Source: an uncultured Lachnobacterium sp. (GTDB lineage Bacteria; Bacillota; Clostridia; Lachnospirales; Lachnospiraceae). Taken from it: a stretch of DNA of 47,904 nt. Of the stretch, positions 1-8,998 are shown in pieces (the first letter of the stretch is position 1; every line of letters begins with the position of its first letter). The stretch is taken from positions 1 to 47,904 of the forward strand of contig UQRC01000021.1 in NCBI GenBank assembly GCA_900543445.1, in the 5' to 3' direction. The notes under the pieces were generated by a model. The model saw only the letters and a list, made by a program, of their open reading frames with translations, had not been told where the DNA came from and did no database searches. The position numbers were made by a program, and so were the translations under genes.

Positions 1-891
1 GTGATTTTTGACAATGAAGATATCACCGGAAAACCACCGTATGAAAGAGAACTGAATACCGTATTCCAGAAATATTCACTTTTCCCGCATATGTCAATCG
101 CAGAAAATATTGCATTCGGTCTCAAGATCAGCAAGAAAAGCAAAGAATATATCAACGATAAAATTAAATATGCATTAAAGCTTGTTAATCTCGATGGATT
201 TGAGAACCGTTCCGTCGATTCCTTATCCGGTGGTCAGCAGCAGCGTATCGCGATCGCACGCGCGATCGTAAATGAGCCGAAGGTGCTTCTGCTCGATGAG
301 CCGCTCGGTGCTCTTGATTTAAAACTCCGCCAGAATATGCAGTACGAACTGATCCGTTTAAAAGAAGAACTCGGCATCACCTTCGTATATGTTACACATG
401 ATCAGGAAGAAGCACTGACCATGTCTGACACAATTGTCGTCATGAACCAGGGATACATTCAGCAGATCGGAACTCCGGAGAACATCTACAACGAACCGGA
501 AAACGCTTTCGTTGCTGATTTTATTGGTCACAGCAACATCATCGACGGAACCATGATCGAGGATCGTCTGGTTGAGATTCTTGGAGTCAAGATGCCCTGT
601 GTCGATGAGGGCTTCGGCAAGAATAAGCCGGTCGATGTTGTCATCCGTCCTGAGGACGTGGAACTCGTCGATCCATCCGAAGGTTACCTTGAAGGCGAAG
701 TTACTTCTCTGATCTTCAAGGGTGTTCACTATGAGCTTGATGTTATGGCAAACGGATACGAATGGATGGTTCACACTACAAAATATGTTCCGGTCGGCAC
801 CCGCGTCGGAATCAAAGTAATTCCATTCAACATCCAGATCATGCACAAGCCAGAATCTTCCGATGAAAAGGCGGTGGAAATCGATGAGTAA
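1..891 (+). CDS. potA: Spermidine/putrescine ABC importer ATPase PotA (5' end missing)
   Basis: ATP-hydrolysing subunit of the polyamine importer, acting at the inner face of the membrane with PotB and PotC. The visible part begins just before the Q-loop ([12 protein letters not shown]), followed by the signature LSGGQQQR, Walker [13 protein letters not shown] and the switch histidine in THDQEEA. The last ~100 residues form a TOBE-like regulatory domain, as in PotA/MalK-type ATPases. The Walker A loop is absent because the gene starts upstream of the window, so the GTG at base 1 is not the real start. The stop overlaps the potB start. Family assignment is firm; polyamine specificity rests on the potBCD neighbours. 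Confidence 0.93.
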   Translation: MIFDNEDITGKPPYERELNTVFQKYSLFPHMSIAENIAFGLKISKKSKEYINDKIKYALKLVNLDGFENRSVDSLSGGQQQRIAIARAIVNEPKVLLLDEPLGALDLKLRQNMQYELIRLKEELGITFVYVTHDQEEALTMSDTIVVMNQGYIQQIGTPENIYNEPENAFVADFIGHSNIIDGTMIEDRLVEILGVKMPCVDEGFGKNKPVDVVIRPEDVELVDPSEGYLEGEVTSLIFKGVHYELDVMANGYEWMVHTTKYVPVGTRVGIKVIPFNIQIMHKPESSDEKAVEIDE

Positions 892-1708
892 ATTTAAACA
901 ACAGTTTTTGGCCGGTCCATATCTTATATGGATTATCGGATTCATCATTCTTCCGATGGTCATGATTCTTTATTATGCTTTTACGAACAGTGATGGGAGC
1001 TTTACCATCGAATACATTGCTGCGATTGCCACAGAAACCAATCGCAAAGCGATCTTCTTATCGCTCAAACTCGGCGTCATCTGCACACTCGTGTGCCTGG
1101 TGCTCTCCTATCCGCTTGCAATGATCTTAAATAATATGCAGATTAAAAATCAGGGGCTTGTTGTGTTTATTTTCATGCTCCCGATGTGGATGAACTTTAT
1201 GCTCCGTATTCTGGCATGGAAACTTCTGCTATCAAAAAACGGTGTGATCAACAGTGTGCTGACAAGCCTCGGATTATCGCGCATCAATATTATCAATACA
1301 TCCGGAGCAGTTATTCTCGGTATGGTATATGACTTTCTTCCGTTTATGCTATTGCCGATCTATAACTCACTGACCCGTATCCGCAAAGACTGGATCGAGG
1401 CAGCACGTGACCTTGGTGCCAACAATGTAACGATCTTCTTTAAGATCATTCTTCCGCTCAGTGTCTCCGGCATCATCAGCGGAATCGTAATGGTATTCGT
1501 ACCATCTCTTACAAGTTTCGCCATCTCACAGGTACTCGGCGGCGGACATGTCCTGCTGATCGGTAATGTGATCGAGCAGGATTTCATGCAGGGTATGCAG
1601 TGGAACGCAGGAAGCGGACTTTCATTTGTACTGATGATCTTCGTCATTGTCAGTATGGCACTTGTTAATCAGTTTGATAAAGAAGGGGAGGGAACAGCGA
1701 TATGGTAA
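884..1708 (+). CDS. potB: Spermidine/putrescine ABC importer permease PotB
   Basis: Inner-membrane permease (about 274 residues), one half of the PotB/PotC channel. About six hydrophobic segments are visible. The cytoplasmic EAA loop that docks on PotA reads [21 protein letters not shown] chose the ATG at 884 because AAGGCGGTGG lies six bases upstream and the start overlaps the potA stop (ATGAGTAA). An in-frame ATG at 863 would add seven residues and has no better ribosome site. The stop overlaps potC, so translation of potABC is probably coupled. Confidence 0.92.
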   Translation: MSKFKQQFLAGPYLIWIIGFIILPMVMILYYAFTNSDGSFTIEYIAAIATETNRKAIFLSLKLGVICTLVCLVLSYPLAMILNNMQIKNQGLVVFIFMLPMWMNFMLRILAWKLLLSKNGVINSVLTSLGLSRINIINTSGAVILGMVYDFLPFMLLPIYNSLTRIRKDWIEAARDLGANNVTIFFKIILPLSVSGIISGIVMVFVPSLTSFAISQVLGGGHVLLIGNVIEQDFMQGMQWNAGSGLSFVLMIFVIVSMALVNQFDKEGEGTAIW

Positions 1709-2484
1709 AAAAATGTGCTTCACGAATTTATATGTTTCTGATTTTTGCTTTCCTTTATCTTCCGATCATTGTATTAATTGCATTGTCATTTAATAATTCG
1801 AAGACAAAGGTTGTCTGGGGCGGTTTCACACTTCGCTGGTACACAAGCTGCTTCCAGGATGAGAAGATCATGTCTGCATTTGTCACTACGCTGCAGATTA
1901 CGTTTCTCTCTGCGATCATTGCAACCTTAATCGGCACACTTGCCGCTTTGGGAATTAACGCAATGCGCAAGCGCAATCAGACAATTTATCTTGGTGCGAC
2001 GAACATTCCACTTCTGAATGCAGATATCGTTACCGGTATTTCGATGATGTTATTATTTGTAAAATTCATGGATCTTGGATTTGTAACCGTGCTGATTGCA
2101 CATATTACATTCAGTATTCCTTATGTCATCTTAAATGTAATGCCAAAGCTCAGACAGGTCAACCGAAACACCTATGAAGCAGCGTTAGATCTCGGAGCGA
2201 CACCAATGTACGCTTTTTACAAGGTAACCTGGCCGGAAATCCGTTCCGGTGTGTTTAGTGGATTTATGATGGCTGTCACGATGTCGCTCGATGATTTCAG
2301 CATTACGTATTTCACGAAGGGAGCCGGTGTCAATACCCTCTCCACCATGCTTTACACAGAGCTTCGTAAAGGAATCAAACCTGAATTGTATGCTCTGTCC
2401 ACAATTCTGTTCTTTGCGGTTCTGATCATTCTTCTGCTCGGAAATGTACATCCTGGCAAGAAAGCTGCAACCGACAAAAATTAA
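1702..2484 (+). CDS. potC: Spermidine/putrescine ABC importer permease PotC
   Basis: Second membrane permease of the polyamine importer (260 residues). It has about six hydrophobic segments and an EAA loop (EAALDLGATPMYAFYKVTWP) for contact with PotA. The start ATG overlaps the end of potB (ATGGTAA) and follows a GGGGAGGGA ribosome site. It is followed after 43 bases by potD in the same direction, giving the standard potABCD order. The protein lies near the usual PotC length and shows no sign of damage. Confidence 0.93.
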   Translation: MVKKCASRIYMFLIFAFLYLPIIVLIALSFNNSKTKVVWGGFTLRWYTSCFQDEKIMSAFVTTLQITFLSAIIATLIGTLAALGINAMRKRNQTIYLGATNIPLLNADIVTGISMMLLFVKFMDLGFVTVLIAHITFSIPYVILNVMPKLRQVNRNTYEAALDLGATPMYAFYKVTWPEIRSGVFSGFMMAVTMSLDDFSITYFTKGAGVNTLSTMLYTELRKGIKPELYALSTILFFAVLIILLLGNVHPGKKAATDKN

Positions 2485-2527
2485 AAACACATGATACAAC
2501 TGTATCTAATTTGAAAGGAGTTTATAA

Positions 2528-3601
2528 ATGAAAAAAAGATTATTAAGTATGACACTCGTTCTTGCCCTTGCTGCCGGATGTCTCGCAGGCTGCGGAGGAA
2601 GTTCCGACAGCGCCGGAAGCGGCGAAACTATCACTGTATTAAATTATGGAAAATACATTGAAGAAGACGCCGTAAAACAGTTTGAGAAAGAAACCGGAAT
2701 CAACGTAAAATACGAGGAATACGAAAGTCCTGAGGAAATGTACACAAAGTATAAAGCAGGTTCTATCGATTATGATGTCATCTGCTCTTCTGAATATATG
2801 GTTGAGAAGCTGATCAAAGAAGGCGAAGTATTAGAGATGGATTATGCCGGAATGGAGAATTACAAAAATCTCGATTCCACAATCGTTGATATGACATCTT
2901 CTTACGATAAGGATCACACCTACTCTCTCCCATATTTCTACGGAACACTCGGTCTTCTTTATAACAAAACCGAAGTAGATCCTTCAGTTGTAAAAAGCTG
3001 GGATTGCTTATGGGATCCGACCTATGAGGATGAAATCATCATGGAGAATTCCGTGCGTGATACCTTCGCGCCTGCACTTATTGACCTTGGTTATTCTTTA
3101 AATGAGACGGATGAAAGTCACCTTCGCGAAGCTCTTGATGTATTAAAGAAACAGAAAGACGATAAAATCGTATACGGCTACTATGTCGACGAGACTGCTG
3201 ATGCCATGATTGGCGAGGAAGCATTGATTGCACTCTGCTATTCCGGAGAAGCCGCACTTGCCATAAATGAGAACGAAAATCTGGATTATTCCGTACCGGA
3301 AGAAGGCTCCAACCTCTGGATTGATTCCTGGTTTGTACCTAAAACCTGTAAGAACCAGGATGCTGCAATGCAGTTCTTAAACTTCATCTGCCGCGATGAT
3401 ATTGCAGAGGCAAACTTTGAATATGTTCAGTATGCTTCTCCTATTACTTCTGTTGTTGAGAATCAGGATGCCGACATCAAGGCAAACGAGGCAATTAATC
3501 CAAGCAGTGAATCGATCAAGCACTGCGAAATCTACACCGCTTTGGACGATGAATCCACCAAACTTTACAGTAACTTATGGCAGGAATTATTATCCAACTA
3601 A
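2528..3601 (+). CDS. potD: Spermidine/putrescine-binding lipoprotein PotD
   Basis: Extracellular polyamine-binding protein (357 residues), tethered as a lipoprotein that delivers substrate to PotBC. The N terminus is a lipoprotein signal with lipobox LAGC at about residue 21, followed by a short Gly/Ser linker. The mature part reads as a PotD/PotF-type binding protein, for example ITVLNYGKYIEEDAVKQFEK at its start and a conserved IDSWFVPK stretch. A strong ribosome site (GAAAGGAG) precedes the ATG. It is the last gene of the operon; a hairpin with a T-run follows. Confidence 0.93.
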   Translation: MKKRLLSMTLVLALAAGCLAGCGGSSDSAGSGETITVLNYGKYIEEDAVKQFEKETGINVKYEEYESPEEMYTKYKAGSIDYDVICSSEYMVEKLIKEGEVLEMDYAGMENYKNLDSTIVDMTSSYDKDHTYSLPYFYGTLGLLYNKTEVDPSVVKSWDCLWDPTYEDEIIMENSVRDTFAPALIDLGYSLNETDESHLREALDVLKKQKDDKIVYGYYVDETADAMIGEEALIALCYSGEAALAINENENLDYSVPEEGSNLWIDSWFVPKTCKNQDAAMQFLNFICRDDIAEANFEYVQYASPITSVVENQDADIKANEAINPSSESIKHCEIYTALDDESTKLYSNLWQELLSN

Positions 3602-3647
3602 TTTTAGCGAAAAGTATTGCTTTTTGAAATAAATCATGCTAAAGTAA

Positions 3648-3680
3648 GACCACGATATTCACCGTATCGTGGTCTTTATT
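3648..3680 (+). terminator. Intrinsic terminator after potD
   Basis: A perfect 10-bp stem, GACCACGATA (3648-3657) against TATCGTGGTC (3665-3674), with a 7-base loop, is followed by TTTATTCT. It lies 46 bases after the potD stop and separates the pot operon from the next gene. Confidence 0.8.
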
Positions 3681-3738
3681 CTATGTACAATTCGTACAGA
3701 TTTCCCCGACATAGTTACGATTCACCAGAAGGAGAATT

Positions 3739-4629
3739 ATGAACTATCAGGAATTCATATCCTCAATGAGGACGGAACTGTCTGATCGCATTACCCCAGG
3801 TGCAACATTAAAGATTCAGACGATCACCAAGAACAACGGCACGCACTATGATGGACTTATCATATTACAACCGGGTTCTAACATAGCCCCGACCATCTAT
3901 TTAACCCCATACTATCACCGCTATCTTGAAGGTGTTCCGCTGGAAGATATCTATAACGATATTCTGGTAACTTACAAGAAACACCTCCCGGAATCGGATT
4001 TTGACATCGAAATGTTTACCGACTTTAAACGAGCGCGATCCCACATTGTTATGCGCCTTGTCAGTAAAAAATACAATAAAGATCTGCTATCCGACATTCC
4101 TTACATCGATTACTGTGATCTTGCAGTTATCTTCTATTGTCTGGTCTATGCAGATTCGGATAATCAGGGAAGTATTCTTATTCACAATTCACATATGCAC
4201 ATGTGGAATACATCTGTTGATGAACTACATTTGCTCGCCAAACAGAATACGCCCAGTCTTCTTCCTTACAAACTGATTCCGATGGCAGATCTCCTCAAAT
4301 CACACCCATTGGTGCATGCGCTCGACCTCGAAGAAGTTTCGATGTATATTCTCACAAACAAATATAAGACCAATGGTGCCACCGTGCTTCTATATGAAGG
4401 CATGATTGAAGCACTTGGAGAATATTTTCATATGGATCTGATTATTCTTCCAAGCAGTATCCATGAATTAATTCTTATGCCAGTAGAAAACTTTGATCCA
4501 GAGGAATTACAATATTATACTCAGGTTGTCCAGGAAGTAAACGAAAACCAGGTTGCAGATGACGAAGTACTGTCAGATCATGCATACTTCTACAATCGCA
4601 AGACTCACCAATTTATCAGCAACACCTAA
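3739..4629 (+). CDS. DUF5688-like protein of unknown function
   Basis: Soluble 296-residue protein with no signal peptide, no membrane segment and no catalytic motif that I recognise. The pattern (N-terminal YQEFISSMRTEL, a central LTPYYHRYLEGVPLEDI, a C-terminal LSDHAYFYNRKTHQF) matches what I know as DUF5688, common in Lachnospiraceae and often present in several copies. The start is supported by AAGGAGAAT just upstream. It stands alone between the pot terminator and a hairpin shared with glgA, so neighbours give no hint of function. Family call by memory of the pattern; function unknown. Confidence 0.75.
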   Translation: MNYQEFISSMRTELSDRITPGATLKIQTITKNNGTHYDGLIILQPGSNIAPTIYLTPYYHRYLEGVPLEDIYNDILVTYKKHLPESDFDIEMFTDFKRARSHIVMRLVSKKYNKDLLSDIPYIDYCDLAVIFYCLVYADSDNQGSILIHNSHMHMWNTSVDELHLLAKQNTPSLLPYKLIPMADLLKSHPLVHALDLEEVSMYILTNKYKTNGATVLLYEGMIEALGEYFHMDLIILPSSIHELILMPVENFDPEELQYYTQVVQEVNENQVADDEVLSDHAYFYNRKTHQFISNT

Positions 4630-4664
4630 AAAAGATCCGGTGCCATAAAAAGCACCGGATCTTC
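4630..4664 (-). terminator. Terminator of glgA, shared gap with the DUF5688 gene
   Basis: Perfect 12-bp stem AAGATCCGGTGC (4632-4643) with GCACCGGATCTT (4652-4663). Read on the minus strand the stem is followed by a run of T, which fits termination of glgA. On the plus strand the T-run is weak, so it may also stop the convergent upstream gene, but less efficiently. Confidence 0.75.
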
Positions 4665-4665
4665 A

Positions 4666-6117
4666 CTATTTCATATCACACAAAGAATCGTACAGTTTCT
4701 CATATTCTCCTGCCGATTTATTCCAGGAGAAATCCTGTGCCATCGCACGCTGCATCATATCTTCCCATGCTTTCCTCTCATCACGGAAGACATGATATGC
4801 ATACTCAACAACATACTTCATATCATCTGCGTTAAAATTGCAGAACGAGAAACCAGTTCCTGTATTTTCATATTCATTATAGGCTTGTACCGTATCCTTA
4901 AGTCCCCCCGTCTCACGCACGATTGGAATCGTTCCGTATCGCATAGACATCATCTGGCTGAGTCCGCATGGCTCAAATAGAGATGGCATTAAGAAAGCGT
5001 CTGCAGATGCATAGATCTTGTGTGCTTTCTCTTCCGAATAACCGATGTATGCGGATACCTTGTCCGGATACTGCGAATGAAAATGATGAAACACATTCTC
5101 AAACTTACTCTCACCAGTTCCTAAGATCACAATCTGTACATCCAGCTGGCTTACCAGGTCATCCATAATATAAGAAACAAGGTCAAAACCTTTCTGTTCT
5201 GTCAACCTTGAGACAATTCCAATGACAAACGCGCTCTCACGCACCGAAAGTCCCAGTTCCTTCTGCAAAGCCGCTTTATTCGCTTTCTTCCCGCTTAAAA
5301 CCGACTTGCTTGAAAAATTCGACTCAATATACGGATCCGTCTGTGGATTAAACTCGTCATAATCAATACCGTTTAAGATACCATAGAGTACGTTTCTTCT
5401 GGCATTCATCAGTCCGTGAAGACCTTCGCCGCCCTCCTGTGTCGTAATCTCATTCGCATAGCTCGGGCTGACAGTTGTGACAGCATCCGCATAGACAACT
5501 CCACCCTTTAAATAGTTTGCTTCACCATAGGATTCCAGTTCTTTGTCATTGAATATCTGTTCCGGCAATCCGGTAATATCAATAACCTCACGTATGCGCC
5601 AGCGTCCCTGAAATTTCAAATTATGAATCGAAAATACCGTCTTGATGCCGGCATAGAAATTATCATCGCCAAACGCCGTATGAAGATATACCGGAACCAG
5701 ACCTGTCTGCCAGTCGTGACAATGAATCACATCCGGAGCGTAGTCGATATATGGCAGAGATGCAAGTACCGCCTTAGAAAAATATGCAAATTTCTCTACG
5801 TCCTCATATATATTATTATATGGAGATGATCCTGCAAAATAAAATTCATTATCAACAAAATAATAATGAATACCCCGGTATTCAGATTCTAAGATACCAA
5901 CATACTGTTTGCGCCAGTTCAAATTCACATAGAAGTGGCAGACGAAACGAAGATTCGGCAGAAAGGCCGCGTCCATGCACGCATACTTCGGAAGCATAAC
6001 ACGCACATCATATTCATTCCGGTCAAAATATTTCGGCAACGAGCCAACAACATCTGCAAGTCCTCCGGTCTTAATATAAGGCACTGCCTCAGATGAAACA
6101 AACAGAATCTTCTTCAT
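4666..6117 (-). CDS. glgA: Glycogen synthase GlgA (ADP-glucose type)
   Basis: Cytoplasmic GT5 glycosyltransferase (483 residues) that extends alpha-1,4-glucan from ADP-glucose. The N-terminal half carries the ADP-glucose-binding KTGGLADVVGSLP motif at about residue 17. The C-terminal half has the GT-B nucleotide site and the conserved stretch MPSLFEPCGLSQM with the active-site glutamate. Length is typical. Ribosome site GGAGGTGG lies seven bases before the ATG. It follows spo0A after 43 bases in the same direction, with only a weak hairpin between, so co-transcription is possible. Its partners glgC and glgD are in the same window at 36.3-38.7 kb. Confidence 0.95.
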   Translation of the reverse strand: MKKILFVSSEAVPYIKTGGLADVVGSLPKYFDRNEYDVRVMLPKYACMDAAFLPNLRFVCHFYVNLNWRKQYVGILESEYRGIHYYFVDNEFYFAGSSPYNNIYEDVEKFAYFSKAVLASLPYIDYAPDVIHCHDWQTGLVPVYLHTAFGDDNFYAGIKTVFSIHNLKFQGRWRIREVIDITGLPEQIFNDKELESYGEANYLKGGVVYADAVTTVSPSYANEITTQEGGEGLHGLMNARRNVLYGILNGIDYDEFNPQTDPYIESNFSSKSVLSGKKANKAALQKELGLSVRESAFVIGIVSRLTEQKGFDLVSYIMDDLVSQLDVQIVILGTGESKFENVFHHFHSQYPDKVSAYIGYSEEKAHKIYASADAFLMPSLFEPCGLSQMMSMRYGTIPIVRETGGLKDTVQAYNEYENTGTGFSFCNFNADDMKYVVEYAYHVFRDERKAWEDMMQRAMAQDFSWNKSAGEYEKLYDSLCDMK

Positions 6118-6160
6118 TAAAAACCACCTCCATAATGAGAAAGAACCCTTCTCTTCTCCC

Positions 6161-6955
6161 CTATCGGTTCTTCATTTGTAATCGTATCTTATCTGTAATT
6201 AGCGCAATAAACTCGGAATTGGTCGGCTTCCCCTTACCATTGCTGATCGTATACCCAAACAATTCATCCAATGTATCCATTTTACCTCTGCTCCACGCAA
6301 CCTCGATTGCATGACGGATTGCCCGTTCCACACGGCTTGGTGTCGTCTGGTACTTCTTGGCAATTCCCGGATATAACACTTTGGTAACCGAATTGAGCAT
6401 ATCCATATTATGTACCGACATAATGATCGCCTCACGAAGATACTGATATCCCTTGATATGAGCCGGAACGCCAACCTCATGGATCATCTCCGTCACGTCC
6501 TCCTCTAAAGATTGATTCAGATACTGCTGATTATGATTCTCCAATGATGTGTTATTTCTTACATCCTTTACATTTCTACGATTGCGCACCGACTTAATTC
6601 GATCGAGGATCTGCGTATAATCAAAAGGCTTCATAATATAATAGTCGGCGCCTTTTGCAAATGCATCCTCCGTAATACATTCATTACCAACCGCACTGAT
6701 CATCAGAAATGTCGGTCGGTTCTTCATCGTCCCGTCGGAGCGGATTTTCTCAAGTACTCCGAGTCCGTCCAATTTCGGCATGACAATATCCAACAAAACA
6801 ACATCCGGTTCTTTTTCCTTTATCAAATGGTACGCTTCTTCTCCATCTTTTGCAGTTCCAATTACCTGAAGTTCGTTGTCGCTAGACACAATATCACCTA
6901 ATAGTTCAAGTGTCATCTGATTGTCATCCGCAATTGCGACATTAAGTTTTCCCAT
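6161..6955 (-). CDS. spo0A: Sporulation master regulator Spo0A
   Basis: Response regulator (264 residues) that is phosphorylated by the phosphorelay or orphan kinases and switches on sporulation. The receiver domain has the acidic pair D10/D11, the phospho-acceptor D56 in VVLLDIVMP and the lysine in YIMKPFDY. The C-terminal third is the Spo0A DNA-binding domain, with its characteristic [20 protein letters not shown]. Ribosome site AGGAGGG sits four bases before the ATG. The 192-base upstream gap is AT-rich and probably holds the promoter; I could not fix a convincing sigma-A or sigma-H pair there. Unlike in most Firmicutes, spoIVB is not directly upstream; it is 19 kb away. Confidence 0.96.
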   Translation of the reverse strand: MGKLNVAIADDNQMTLELLGDIVSSDNELQVIGTAKDGEEAYHLIKEKEPDVVLLDIVMPKLDGLGVLEKIRSDGTMKNRPTFLMISAVGNECITEDAFAKGADYYIMKPFDYTQILDRIKSVRNRRNVKDVRNNTSLENHNQQYLNQSLEEDVTEMIHEVGVPAHIKGYQYLREAIIMSVHNMDMLNSVTKVLYPGIAKKYQTTPSRVERAIRHAIEVAWSRGKMDTLDELFGYTISNGKGKPTNSEFIALITDKIRLQMKNR

Positions 6956-7124
6956 AATGCCCTCCTATTCGAAGGTCAAATTCAGTCATATATACTATAC
7001 GCGCAATTCAAGTACATTTTTGTCAAATTTTGCAAATAGTATATAAAATAATATATTACAATGCGATTTTTTTTACAATAAAATATGCGTAATTTATTAA
7101 GAAAATTATCATAATCACACATAT

Positions 7125-7159
7125 TATATACGGCAAAGAAGCCAGCATCAGCTGGCTTC
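7125..7159 (-). terminator. Terminator whose stem contains the last codons of the exporter gene
   Basis: GAAGCCAGC (7138-7146) pairs with GCTGGCTTC (7151-7159) around a 4-base loop. On the minus strand the 5' arm encodes the last residues (EAS) of the downstream exporter subunit, and its TGA stop lies in the loop. A short T-rich stretch (TTCTTT) follows. It would terminate the marR-exporter operon ahead of spo0A. Confidence 0.65.
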
Positions 7160-8998
7160 CTCAAATTGTGAATTATATAATTCTGCATAAAATCCATTTT
7201 GTTTCAGTAATGCATCATGGGTTCCCTGTTCAATGATATCTCCATCCTTCATGACAAGAATTAAATCAGCGTCACGAATCGTTGACAAACGGTGGGCGAT
7301 TACGAAACTGGTTCTTCCCTTCATCAGATTATCCATTGCTTTCTGAATCTCAATCTCAGTTCTGGTATCAACAGACGAAGTTGCTTCATCCAGAATCAGG
7401 ATTTTGTTGTCTGCAAGAATCGCTCTTGCAATCGTAAGGAGCTGCTTTTGTCCCTGTGATACATTGCTGGCGTCCTCATTTAGCTCCATCTGATAGCCAC
7501 CAGGAAGCGTCTGGATAAAGTGATGGGCTCTCGCAGCCTTCGCGGCCGCAATTACTTCCTCATCCGTTGCATCCAGTCGTCCATACCGGATATTCTCCAT
7601 AATGGTTCCCTTGAAAAGCCAGGTGTCCTGTAACACCATTCCGAACGCATCCCGCAGTTCTCTACGGTTAAAGTCTTTGATGTTACTGTCATCTAAAAGG
7701 ATCTCTCCGCTGTTCACATCATAGAAACGCATTAAAAGCTTAACCATCGTTGTCTTACCGGCTCCGGTCGGTCCGACAATTGCAATCTTTTGTCCCGGCT
7801 TCACATGCGCACTGAAATCATTGATGATCGTCTGGTTTTCATCATATCCAAAATGAACATGATCAAAGGTAACCTCTCCTGTGATTTTGGCAATGTCTGC
7901 CGGATTCTCTACGATCTGCACTTCTTCCTCTTCATCAAGAAATTCAAATACTCTCTCGGAAGCTGCAGACATTGACTGTACCATATTGATGACCTGTGCG
8001 ATCTGCTGGATCGGCTGTGTAAAATTCTTTACGTACTGAATGAACGCCTGAATATCTCCGATCGTAATAATACTGCGGATTGCAAGAAGTCCTCCCGTTA
8101 ATGCAACCGACGCATATCCAAGATTTCCTACAAACATCATAATCGGCTGCATCATACCGGATAAAAACTGTGATTTCCAGGCAGAATCATAAAGGATCTT
8201 ATTCGTACGATCAAATTCCTCAATCGTATCTTTCTCACGGTTGAATGCCTTAATAACAAGATGACCACCGTACACCTCTTCCACCTGACCATTGATATGA
8301 CCTAAGTATTCCTGCTGTGCACGGAAGAACTTCTGTGATTTCTTCGTTACCAGTCCGATCAAAGCCATCGAGATTGGAAGGATCACTAATGCGATCAACG
8401 TCATGAGTGGAGAAATACTAAGCATCATGATAAGTACACCGATCAGCGTAGCGACAGATGTAATAATCGTTGTTATACTCTGATTTAATCCCTGTCCCAG
8501 TGTATCGACATCATTTGTAATACGAGAAAGTACTTCACCATAGGTACGACTCTCAAAATACTTCATCGGCATACGGTTGATCTTCTCCGAAATCTCCTTA
8601 CGGAGCTGGTAACACACCTTCTGCGTAATACCGGTCATGATCCATCCCTGCATAAATGAAAAGACTGCACTGAGCAGATACAATACTAAAACAAATAAGA
8701 GAATCCTTCCGATTCTGCCAAAATCAATGCTTCCGGTTCCCTGAATCTTCGCCATCAGACCTTCGGTCAACGCAGTCGTTGCTTTACCGAGAATTTTGGG
8801 TCCGATTACAGTAAAGACCGTCGAGCAGGCTGCAAAAAGCATAACTGCGAAGATTCCCACCTTATATTTTGCTATATACTGAATTAATTTCTTGATTGAC
8901 TTCTTGAAATTCTTAGGTTTCTCACCTGGTTGCATACGACCATGCCCCATCGGTCCTCTTCTTCTTTGAGGCGTACGTTTCAATTCCTGATCACTCAT
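7148..8998 (-). CDS. ABC exporter half-transporter, catalytic subunit of a heterodimer
   Basis: Membrane exporter subunit of about 616 residues: basic Arg/Pro/Gly-rich N-terminal tail, six-helix exporter domain, C-terminal nucleotide-binding domain. Walker A is GPTGAGKTT, Walker B ILILDEATSSVD with the catalytic Glu, and the switch His is in AHRLST. The signature is degenerate (VSQGQ instead of LSGGQ). I start at 8998 (MSDQELK), which has GAGGTGG upstream and overlaps the previous stop as ATGAGTGA; an earlier in-frame ATG would add 26 unlikely residues. Together with the upstream subunit it forms a BmrCD/LmrCD/TM287-288-type multidrug or peptide exporter; the substrate is unknown. Confidence 0.88.
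   Translation of the reverse strand: MSDQELKRTPQRRRGPMGHGRMQPGEKPKNFKKSIKKLIQYIAKYKVGIFAVMLFAACSTVFTVIGPKILGKATTALTEGLMAKIQGTGSIDFGRIGRILLFVLVLYLLSAVFSFMQGWIMTGITQKVCYQLRKEISEKINRMPMKYFESRTYGEVLSRITNDVDTLGQGLNQSITTIITSVATLIGVLIMMLSISPLMTLIALVILPISMALIGLVTKKSQKFFRAQQEYLGHINGQVEEVYGGHLVIKAFNREKDTIEEFDRTNKILYDSAWKSQFLSGMMQPIMMFVGNLGYASVALTGGLLAIRSIITIGDIQAFIQYVKNFTQPIQQIAQVINMVQSMSAASERVFEFLDEEEEVQIVENPADIAKITGEVTFDHVHFGYDENQTIINDFSAHVKPGQKIAIVGPTGAGKTTMVKLLMRFYDVNSGEILLDDSNIKDFNRRELRDAFGMVLQDTWLFKGTIMENIRYGRLDATDEEVIAAAKAARAHHFIQTLPGGYQMELNEDASNVSQGQKQLLTIARAILADNKILILDEATSSVDTRTEIEIQKAMDNLMKGRTSFVIAHRLSTIRDADLILVMKDGDIIEQGTHDALLKQNGFYAELYNSQFEEAS

Noticed and set aside
863..883. Longer potB N terminus starting at 863
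   Set aside because: The ATG at 884 has the better ribosome site (AAGGCGGTGG) and the usual stop-start overlap with potA.
3684..3698. TGTAC-GTACA inverted repeat before the DUF5688 gene
   Set aside because: Five-base arms in an AT-rich gap; chance is likely and no regulator is nearby.
6133..6175. Terminator between spo0A and glgA
   Set aside because: Only seven paired bases (AAGAACC with GGTTCTT), an 18-base loop and no T-run.
6990..7060. Sigma-A or sigma-H promoter and 0A box upstream of spo0A
   Set aside because: TTGACA is present on the minus strand, but the nearest TATAGT is 21 bases away. GAAT without a good -35 and a one-mismatch 0A-like box are not enough to call a site.
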